Shown here: piece after piece, positions 58,233 through 64,000 of the stretch
How the letters are laid out: every line of letters begins with the position of its first letter
How positions within the stretch are numbered: position 1 is the first letter of the stretch
Assembly: GCA_028722305.1 (NCBI GenBank)
Contig: JAQYHB010000037.1
Span: 1 to 64,000 of the forward strand
Length of the DNA: 64,000 nucleotides
Reading direction: 5' to 3'
Origin: Spirochaetales bacterium
GTDB lineage: Bacteria; Spirochaetota; Spirochaetia; Sphaerochaetales; Sphaerochaetaceae
Position numbers and translations under genes: made by a program
The notes under the pieces: generated by a model
Told to the model about the DNA's origin: nothing
The model's database searches: none
Seen by the model: the letters and a program-made list of their open reading frames with translations, nothing else

Positions 58233-59999
58233 ATGAAGAAAAAACCCATTATCATCGGCATCGTCGTGGCACTGCTTGTCGTTGCTGCGGCCGTGCTTGG
58301 CTACTTCAACAATCGTCCGCAAAAGCTGGATGGTGGTTTGAAGCCTGGCACCTATACCGCTACCGAAAAAGGCTTCGGTGGTGACGTGACCGTCAGCGTG
58401 ACGGTCGACTCGAGCAAGATTACCGCGGTCAACATCAAGGGAGATAGCGAGACCCCGACCGTCGGAGGCGCTGCAATCAAGCGTCTCGGACCCGCCATCA
58501 TGAAGGCCCAGAGTCCCTACGTGGACGGCATCAGCGGAGCGACCGTTACCTCGAACGCGGTCCGTGCCGCCGCTGTCGCGGCCCTCGCCCAGGCGGGCAT
58601 GGGTGGGCAGGCTCCCGCCCCGCAGGCGCAGAGCTCTGCCCCGGCCCAACGCAAGAGCGAAACGCTGACCACCGACGTGGTGGTCGTCGGAGCCGGTGGC
58701 GCGGGTATGACCGCAGCCCTCCACATCGTCGATGCTGGCAAGTCGGTCATCCTGCTTGAGAAGCGGGCGATTGCCGGGGGCAACTCCAATTTGGCCACCG
58801 CGGGCATGAACGCCGCCGAGACCCATTACCAGAAAGAACAGGGCATCGAGGACAGTGTCGAGCTGTTCTACGAGGATACCATGAAGGGCGGACACAACCT
58901 GGGTGTCCCCGCTCTCGTCCGCACCCTGGCCGAAAAGAGTGCCGCTGGCATCGACTGGCTGGACTCCATCGGAGCCCCGCTCGCGAAGATTTCCACTACG
59001 GGCGGACAGTCCAAACCTCGTACCCACGCGCCTGCGGATGGGTCTGCAGTCGGCAGCTACCTGGTTTCCAAGTTCCTGGAGCAACTTGAGGCGAAGAATG
59101 TCAACATCATGTACGAGACTGCCGCCACCAGCCTGCTGATGGACGGTGGCAAGGTCGTCGGAGTCAAGGCTGAGGGAAAGGATACCGATTACACGATCAA
59201 CGCCAAGGCGGTCATCCTGACGACCGGTGGCTTTGGCGCCAACCTTGACATGATCGCCAAGTATCGTCCCGACCTTGTCGGCACCATCTCCACCAACGCC
59301 CCTGGCATCACCGGTGACGGTATCGTCATGGCGCAGGCTGTCGGTGCCGGGCTGGTCGACATGGAGCAGATCCAGCTCCACCCGACCGTCGAGCAAAGCA
59401 CCGCGGCCCTAATCACCGAAGGCGTGCGTGGCGATGGCGGCATCATGGTCAACGCGCAGGGCAAGCGTTTCACCAACGAGATGGGCACCCGTGACGCCGT
59501 CTCCGCCGAAGAGCTGAAACAGGACGGCCAGTACTCCTACGTCGTCTTCGACCAGGCTATCCGCGAAGGGAGAAAGGCCATCGAGAAGTACGTCAGCCGC
59601 GGCTTGACGGTCCAGGCCGATACGATCGAGGGCCTTGCCCAGAAGCTCGGAATGGATCCAGCCACCTTGAAAGCGACGCTCGATGATTGGAACGACGTGG
59701 TTGGCGGCAAGAAGCAGGACGAGTTCGGACGCACCACCGGCATGCCGATTCCGCTGGTCAAGGCTCCGTACTACGCCATCAAGGTCGCCCCGGGCATCCA
59801 CCACACCATGGGTGGCGTCAAGATCAACGAGCATGCCCAGGTCGAGACAAGCGATGGCACGGTGATTCCGGGCTTCTTCGCCGCGGGCGAGGTCACCGGA
59901 GGAATCCATGGCGGAAACCGTATCGGCGGCAACGCTGTCTGCGACTTTGTCGTCTTCGGCACGATTGCGGCGGAAAGCGCCCTTGCTTCCCTGCAGTGA
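58233..59999 (+). CDS. FMN/FAD fumarate-reductase-like flavoprotein (urocanate reductase/flavocytochrome c type)
   Basis: A 588-residue exported flavoprotein. A signal anchor (IIIGIVVALLVVAAAVLGYF) precedes an FMN-binding domain (about 35-118) with the covalent-FMN motif DGISGATVTS (Thr106 likely carries FMN). An Ala/Pro/Gln linker, then an FAD domain begins VVVVGAGGAGMTAAL. The active-site segments THAPADG, QLHPT and GVRGDGGIMVNAQGKRFTNE match fumarate/urocanate reductases. It should reduce an unsaturated acid as electron acceptor at the cell surface. The acceptor is not identifiable; no haem motif CxxCH is present. A perfect terminator follows. Confidence 0.9.
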   Translation: MKKKPIIIGIVVALLVVAAAVLGYFNNRPQKLDGGLKPGTYTATEKGFGGDVTVSVTVDSSKITAVNIKGDSETPTVGGAAIKRLGPAIMKAQSPYVDGISGATVTSNAVRAAAVAALAQAGMGGQAPAPQAQSSAPAQRKSETLTTDVVVVGAGGAGMTAALHIVDAGKSVILLEKRAIAGGNSNLATAGMNAAETHYQKEQGIEDSVELFYEDTMKGGHNLGVPALVRTLAEKSAAGIDWLDSIGAPLAKISTTGGQSKPRTHAPADGSAVGSYLVSKFLEQLEAKNVNIMYETAATSLLMDGGKVVGVKAEGKDTDYTINAKAVILTTGGFGANLDMIAKYRPDLVGTISTNAPGITGDGIVMAQAVGAGLVDMEQIQLHPTVEQSTAALITEGVRGDGGIMVNAQGKRFTNEMGTRDAVSAEELKQDGQYSYVVFDQAIREGRKAIEKYVSRGLTVQADTIEGLAQKLGMDPATLKATLDDWNDVVGGKKQDEFGRTTGMPIPLVKAPYYAIKVAPGIHHTMGGVKINEHAQVETSDGTVIPGFFAAGEVTGGIHGGNRIGGNAVCDFVVFGTIAAESALASLQ

Positions 60000-60022
60000 C
60001 TCGTGGAAAACAGCAATTGAGA

Positions 60023-60053
60023 GGAGCCGGGCTTCAGGCCCGGCTCCTTGTTT
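60023..60053 (+). terminator. Rho-independent terminator after the flavoprotein gene
   Basis: GGAGCCGGGC (60023-60032) pairs exactly with GCCCGGCTCC (60038-60047) around a TTCAG loop, followed by TTGTTT. Confidence 0.9.
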
Positions 60054-60418
60054 CATTCATACTGCAACGCTTCAATCGGGTCGAGCTTGGCCGCCTTGAG
60101 CGCAGGGTATCCTCCGGCAAAGACTCCAATCAGGATCGAGACACCCATGGCGAGCAGCAAGGCAGGCGCCGAGAGGGTGAAAGCCCAGTCCTGCTGGTGG
60201 CAGACGAACATGCTTGCGGCGACGCCTGTCAGGGAGCCTATGATGCCTCCGGTCACGGTAAGCACGAGGCTTTCGGTGACGAGCTGCATCAGAATCACCT
60301 TCGGGCTCGCGCCGAGCGCCTTGCGGATGCCGATCTCACGGGTACGCTCCACCACGCTGACCAGCATGATGTTGAGGATTCCCACCGATCCGACCAACAG
60401 ACTGATGGCGGCTATGGC
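60053..60418 (-). pseudogene. macB: C-terminal fragment of a MacB-like ABC permease
   Basis: About 120 codons match the last part of MacB: IAAISLLVGSVGILNIMLVSVVERTREIGIRKALGASPK, two more membrane helices and the canonical end PIEALQYE. The frame is closed immediately upstream by TGA (60419-60421), and the ATPase and periplasmic parts are absent. It abuts the beginning of a tolC-like gene in another frame, so a deletion removed everything between. Confidence 0.85.
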
Positions 60419-60803
60419 TCAGCGAGAAGCCTGTGTTCTCCGTCCCTGAGTCGTAGGACCCGTCCCATCCGGCATCGCCGGTGACCGCGATGGTCGTTGT
60501 GTCATCCGACCCTTTGTACGGAATCATCATCGAGGCGCTCGCTCCGGAGATGGTATAGTACATCTCCTTTGCCTCGCCGTCATATTCGGCTTTCAGGGTT
60601 CCCGAGGCAAGCGCGTATCCGATGGCATCCTCCCTTCCCAGCACGGAAAGGGCGTAGGAGATGTCGCTGTTGGCCAAGGTCTCCTCGGCTATCGCCATCT
60701 GCCTGCTCTTTGCCGTCGCGTCGGCAAGCAGCTCTTCGAACGTCAGCGCATGGAGCGGAACCGTAGCAAGACAGCATGCCATCACTACCGCTGATGTATG
60801 CAT
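60417..60803 (-). pseudogene. N-terminal fragment of a TolC-family outer-membrane protein
   Basis: About 129 codons from ATG 60803 (GGAGG upstream) encode a signal peptide (HTSAVVMACCLATVPLHA) and the start of a TolC-like protein (LTFEELLADATAKSRQMAIAEETL, then the first beta-strands). At about 60417 the sequence switches to macB in a different frame. The reading frame then runs on to 60336 without meaning. The original order was probably tolC-macA-macB. Confidence 0.78.
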
Positions 60804-61055
60804 GAGGATCGCCCTCCTTTTGGCTCCCATTCTGGAGGGCCGAAGCGAAAAAGATATGATGGCAAGACGTAAAATCTTGAAAATGGATGAAGAATCGTGA
60901 AGCTATCAATCATTTTTCGGGCTCAATGCAGATGTTTGCGGGATAAGGAAAAACTCAAGGAATCATGGGGGAACGGAGGCCCACGATCGTACGTGACAGC
61001 CGGTTTGAGCCTATACCCCTGAAACGACGTGGTTTTATTACGCTCGGGTAAAGGT

Positions 61056-61084
61056 TTTGCGCTTTTCGCAAAGTTCGGTATACT
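61056..61084 (+). promoter_or_regulatory. Promoter of the TetR gene with overlapping inverted repeat
   Basis: TTGCGC (61057-61062) and TATACT (61079-61084) are 16 bases apart. TTTGCG-CTTTT-CGCAAA (61056-61072) overlaps the -35 and could be the autoregulatory operator. Confidence 0.6.
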
Positions 61085-61109
61085 GGCAAGAGGCAAAGGA
61101 AACGCAACC

Positions 61110-61667
61110 ATGGAAGATACTCGCATTGCTAGGACAAGGAAAGCTCTTCAGGGAGCCTGCATGAAACTTCTTTCCAGGAAGGAACTCAACGACATCACGG
61201 TGACCGAGCTCTGCAAGACCGCCGGTGTCGACCGGAAGACCTTCTACCACCACTACAAGTCGATTGCCGATATACCCGAGGAGATTGAACGACAGGTCAT
61301 CTCCGATATCCAGCAAGTCTTCAACCAGGCGACAAAACCACCGGATGTCCCATTCCTTTTCAAACAACTGTTGCAGTGCCTGGAATCGGGAATCCATTTT
61401 CCCGAAGTGCTTTTCACCAAGTCCGCTGCCGAGCAGTTCAGCCTGCACCTCGGCCTTACCATGATCGACCTTCTCAAGGACCGGTTCCTCGCCGAGACCA
61501 AGCTTGATCCGGTCACCTTCACTGTCAGGGCCAGGTATATCACCGGCGGGGTGATTGCCGTCTACCTCGAATGGTTCCGCAGCGGCAAGACGATTCCCCG
61601 CGACGAACTCGCGGACAGGATGGGCGAACTGGTGGAACGGGAGTGCAAGCAGCTGCTGGTGCCCTGA
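61110..61667 (+). CDS. TetR/AcrR family regulator
   Basis: A 185-residue repressor. The N-terminal helix-turn-helix is DITVTELCKTAGVDRKTFYHHYKSIADI. The C-terminal ligand domain (FLFKQLLQCL to ITGGVIAVYLEWFRSG) looks like the DhaS-type TetR_C_8 group. AAGGA lies ten bases before ATG 61110. The target is unknown: the neighbours are the tolC/macB scar and, convergent and overlapping, the metal ABC permease. Regulation of the lost efflux operon is a plausible past role. Confidence 0.88.
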   Translation: MEDTRIARTRKALQGACMKLLSRKELNDITVTELCKTAGVDRKTFYHHYKSIADIPEEIERQVISDIQQVFNQATKPPDVPFLFKQLLQCLESGIHFPEVLFTKSAAEQFSLHLGLTMIDLLKDRFLAETKLDPVTFTVRARYITGGVIAVYLEWFRSGKTIPRDELADRMGELVERECKQLLVP

Positions 61668-62487
61668 AGGGACGCTTTCCACGGCAGGCGCCCATTCCCC
61701 AGAAGAGGAAGAACAGCAGGATGTCGGTGACGACAATGCAGGCGCCGGTGGGCACCGCGTGCAGGTAGGAAAAGACAAGCCCTATCAGGAACCCCGCCAC
61801 CCCGATACCTCCTGCAAGCAGAACGGTAGTCCGGAACCGCCTTGTCACCCGCATGGCGGAAAGCGCAGGGAAGACAATCAGGCAGGAAATCAACAAGGAC
61901 CCCATCATCCGCATCCCGAGCACCACGGTCACCGCCGCAAGCACGGCAAGCACCATTTCATACCGCCTTACGTTGACTCCGATCGCCCGTGCGAACTGCC
62001 CGTCAAAGGTGACCGCAAAGATCCGATGGTAGAAAAGCGCATACAGAAGCAACACCACAAGCGCGAGGACAAGGGAAATCCACATGTCGCTTCTCTTCAT
62101 AGCCAAGATGCTGCCAAAGAGATAGTTGTCGATGTCGGTATTCATTCCGCTAGTCAGCGACACCACCATCACCCCGACTGCAAGGGAACCGCTACAGACC
62201 ATCGCCAGCACAGCGTCACCTTTGACCAAAGCGCTCTCCTTGACCTGTAACAGGACAAAAGCGGTCAGGACACAGACCGGGATGGCGAGCGCAAGCGGGG
62301 TGATTCCCAACGGATACGCGATGGCAAGGGCGGCAAACCCGACATGGGATAGGCCGTCCCCGATCATGGCATAGCGCTTGAGCACCAGGCTGGAACCAAG
62401 AAGCGATGCGCAGAGGGACACAAGGATGCCGACGACGAGGGCACGGACCAGAAAGGGATACGAGAGCATTTCGCGAAGCGTGCTCAT
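61540..62487 (-). CDS. znuB: Metal ABC permease (ZnuB/MntB type) with an antisense tail
   Basis: A 315-residue membrane permease with eight or nine segments, including GSSLVLKRYAMIGDGLSHVGFAALA and VLGMRMMGSLLISCLIVFPALSAM, typical of ZnuB. The family part ends near residue 270 (LLFFLFWGMGAC). The last ~45 residues (Arg/Pro/Cys-rich) are read from the strand opposite the TetR gene and look like run-on past a lost stop. ATGA overlap of four bases with the ATPase gene. Delivers zinc or manganese into the cytoplasm. Confidence 0.85.
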   Translation of the reverse strand: MSTLREMLSYPFLVRALVVGILVSLCASLLGSSLVLKRYAMIGDGLSHVGFAALAIAYPLGITPLALAIPVCVLTAFVLLQVKESALVKGDAVLAMVCSGSLAVGVMVVSLTSGMNTDIDNYLFGSILAMKRSDMWISLVLALVVLLLYALFYHRIFAVTFDGQFARAIGVNVRRYEMVLAVLAAVTVVLGMRMMGSLLISCLIVFPALSAMRVTRRFRTTVLLAGGIGVAGFLIGLVFSYLHAVPTGACIVVTDILLFFLFWGMGACRGKRPFRAPAAACTPVPPVRPSCPRVRRGESSCRCGTIRGRRQSPRR

Positions 62488-63191
62488 GGCTGGCCTCCTT
62501 CGAGATAGGCCCTTCCCATGGGAGAGGCCTGGTACTCCCGGGTGCTCCCGAAGAACCTTCCTGTCCGGGCGAGGTGAAGGATGTGGTCGGATTCGGCGAC
62601 AGCGCTTTGGATGTCATGCGAGACCATCAGGATGGTCATGTGGCGTTCCTCATGCAACATGCGGATGGCTTGATACAGAGTCCTGGTGGCGATCGGGTCG
62701 AGTCCGGTCACCGGCTCGTCCAACAACAAGACCTTGCGCGCGGCGCAGAGGGCGCGGGCCAGAAGCACCCGTTGCTGCTGCCCCCCGGAGAGCTCACGAT
62801 AACAATGGTCCCGAAGGAGGGCGATGCCAAGCTTCTCCATCTGCTCCTCCGCCCTCTTGCGCTGTTCCTTCGAGTACCAGATCCGCCATCCCAGGTGGTT
62901 CAGGCACCCGGACAGCACCACCTCGCCCACGCTGGCGGGAAAGTTTCGCTGCGCTTCCGTCTGCTGGGGAAGGTATCCTATCTCATCCTCCCGAAGCCCC
63001 TCTCCAAAACGGATTGTCCCGAGGGTGGGAGCCTTCAAATGCAGGAGCCCCTTGACGAGCGTGCTCTTGCCAGCCCCGTTCTCGCCCACGATGGACAGAT
63101 ACCAGCCGGCATCCACGTGGAACGACACGTCATCCACCACTGTCTCGCCCCCGTAGGCGAAGGAAAGGTGGTCACAGACAATCAGGCTCAT
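62484..63191 (-). CDS. znuC: Metal ABC transporter ATP-binding protein (ZnuC type)
   Basis: A 235-residue ABC ATPase. Walker A GENGAGKST, Q-loop LPQQTE, signature LSGGQQQR, Walker B VLLLDEP and the switch His in VSHD are intact. It energises the permease encoded by the following gene. Its ATG overlaps the stop of the binding-protein gene by one base. Confidence 0.92.
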   Translation of the reverse strand: MSLIVCDHLSFAYGGETVVDDVSFHVDAGWYLSIVGENGAGKSTLVKGLLHLKAPTLGTIRFGEGLREDEIGYLPQQTEAQRNFPASVGEVVLSGCLNHLGWRIWYSKEQRKRAEEQMEKLGIALLRDHCYRELSGGQQQRVLLARALCAARKVLLLDEPVTGLDPIATRTLYQAIRMLHEERHMTILMVSHDIQSAVAESDHILHLARTGRFFGSTREYQASPMGRAYLEGGQP

Positions 63192-64000
63192 CAGTTCAGC
63201 GCCTCACGCAACGCGACGACATTCCCCTCCATCAGGCTCACATAGCTTGCCCCGCTTTGGAAATCGCTGTCGCTCACATTGTGGACCGCATGCAGCAGCA
63301 TCGTCCTGACCCCGGTCGACTCGGCAACCGCATCCGCCATCCGTTCATTGGACAGCTCGATGTAAAAGACGACAGGAATCCCCTCCTCCTCCACCTTTCT
63401 GGTCAGGAAGACCACCGTCTTCGCCGATGGCTGGACTTTGGTGGAGCAACCGGGGAAGGCTGCGTAATACGACAACCCGAACTCGTCGCAAAAATAGCGG
63501 AACGGGAAGCGGTCGGCGACAATAATCTCCCTGCGTTTTCCTTCGGCGACGACTTTGTGGAAATCGTCATCCACTTTCTGGATCCTGGCGATATAGGAAG
63601 CGGCATTCCGCTGGTACGCCCGGGCATGCTCCGGATCCAAGGAGGCGATCACCTCAGCGAGGTTCTCAACGATTGTCATGGCGTTGGATGGCGAGGTCCA
63701 GACATGCTCGTCCATCTCCACCTCCGCCTCATCATCGTCCTCCTCGCTTTCCATGCCTTCCGACAACTCCTCCTCGACGGTCTGGACTTGGTCCATCAGC
63801 TTGAAAAGCGCCATATGGGACAGATCCATCGAAGAGAGGATGTCGCCGACCCACTCATCAGAATCCCCTCCGACAAAGACAAACAAGTCGCAGTTCTGAA
63901 TGGTGATGATGTCACTCGGAGAAGGTTCGTAGCTGTGGCTTTCCGCTCCCGGCCTGAGCAGCATGCGCACCTCCGCTTCCTGCCCAACCACCTGGCGGGC
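63191..64000 (-). CDS. Metal ABC transporter binding protein (ZnuA/AdcA-like), 5' end beyond window
   Basis: The N-terminus lies outside the window; about 269 residues are visible. The cluster-A9-type features are ESHSYEPSPSD (first His ligand), an acidic stretch with E/D runs (SEEDDDEAEVEMDE) where zinc-binding ZnuA proteins usually have a His-rich loop, a His in EHVWTSP, ADRFPFRYFCDEFGL with Asp in place of the usual second-domain His, and VVFYIELSNERMAD. This DRFPFRY form is known in a Firmicutes-type subgroup. The metal is zinc or manganese; the sequence does not settle which. Confidence 0.88.
   Translation of the reverse strand, partial: ARQVVGQEAEVRMLLRPGAESHSYEPSPSDIITIQNCDLFVFVGGDSDEWVGDILSSMDLSHMALFKLMDQVQTVEEELSEGMESEEDDDEAEVEMDEHVWTSPSNAMTIVENLAEVIASLDPEHARAYQRNAASYIARIQKVDDDFHKVVAEGKRREIIVADRFPFRYFCDEFGLSYYAAFPGCSTKVQPSAKTVVFLTRKVEEEGIPVVFYIELSNERMADAVAESTGVRTMLLHAVHNVSDSDFQSGASYVSLMEGNVVALREALN

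Noticed and set aside
1-64000. CRISPR array, tRNA, rRNA or intact insertion sequence
   Set aside because: No regularly spaced repeats, cloverleaf, rRNA core sequence or transposase motif was found on reading both strands.

Overview
The window is GC-rich (roughly 58-60 %) bacterial chromosome with dense, mostly co-oriented operons. No rRNA or tRNA gene was seen. The gene mix suggests an anaerobic, host- or sediment-associated spirochaete, possibly Sphaerochaetaceae-like. This is an inference from a DUF4954 beta-helix protein, a FliB-type methylase, LplB/LplC-type sugar ABC systems, several membrane GGDEF proteins and secreted proteins whose signal peptides end in 'LLFA', 'LFAG' or 'LFAGG'. The species cannot be named from sequence alone.

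Layout. 1-7.6 kb (minus): a partial AAA-ATPase/PD-(D/E)XK-type gene, a sugar-phosphate isomerase, an AEC transporter, NUDIX and TIGR04076 genes behind a GltD-like oxidoreductase, an HD phosphohydrolase and DUF4954. 7.8-10.2 kb: a divergent metal-efflux P-type ATPase and ArsR repressor with readable promoters and an operator candidate. 10.2-20 kb: PAP2 phosphatase, DUF819 membrane protein, TtcA-like tRNA thiolase, esterase and aminotransferase, a YwaF-type membrane protein, two overlapping sensor diguanylate cyclases and a small Trx-like protein. 20-24.7 kb (minus): FliB-like methylase, hydroxyacid dehydrogenase, aspartate dehydrogenase, Gfo/Idh/MocA, DUF2442 and a NagD-like HAD. 24.8-30.3 kb: a third sensor cyclase and a secreted PL9 pectate lyase with a small secreted partner. 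30.3-31.6 kb: a decayed stretch with a candidate small RNA, a 42-codon ORF and a radical-SAM remnant. 31.6-32.6 kb: a flavodoxin/DUF3793 operon with a DtxR-like palindrome.

32.7-45.2 kb is a sulfated glycosaminoglycan-type utilisation locus. A binding protein and two permeases import oligosaccharides. Two sulfatases, a GH88 unsaturated glucuronyl hydrolase, a heparinase II/III-family lyase and an N-acetylhexosamine-kinase-like enzyme, none with a signal peptide, then process them in the cytoplasm. A membrane-anchored AraC regulator reads out across the divergent promoter region. 45.5-51.2 kb is a second binding-protein/permease set with its own membrane AraC regulator but no enzymes; a C-terminal scrap of an AAA/PD-(D/E)XK gene lies beside it.

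51.4-56.7 kb is the most interesting cassette: a TerB_N protein with an unusual N-terminal domain, a BrxD-like (DUF2791) P-loop ATPase and an Lhr-like helicase in one tightly coupled operon. A near-consensus promoter with a 16-bp palindrome over its -10/+1 region drives it. This looks like a stress or anti-phage module. 56.9-64 kb: a fourth membrane GGDEF protein, an FMN/FAD fumarate-reductase-like flavoprotein with a strong terminator, a tolC/macB deletion scar, a TetR regulator and a znuABC-type metal importer that runs off the right edge.
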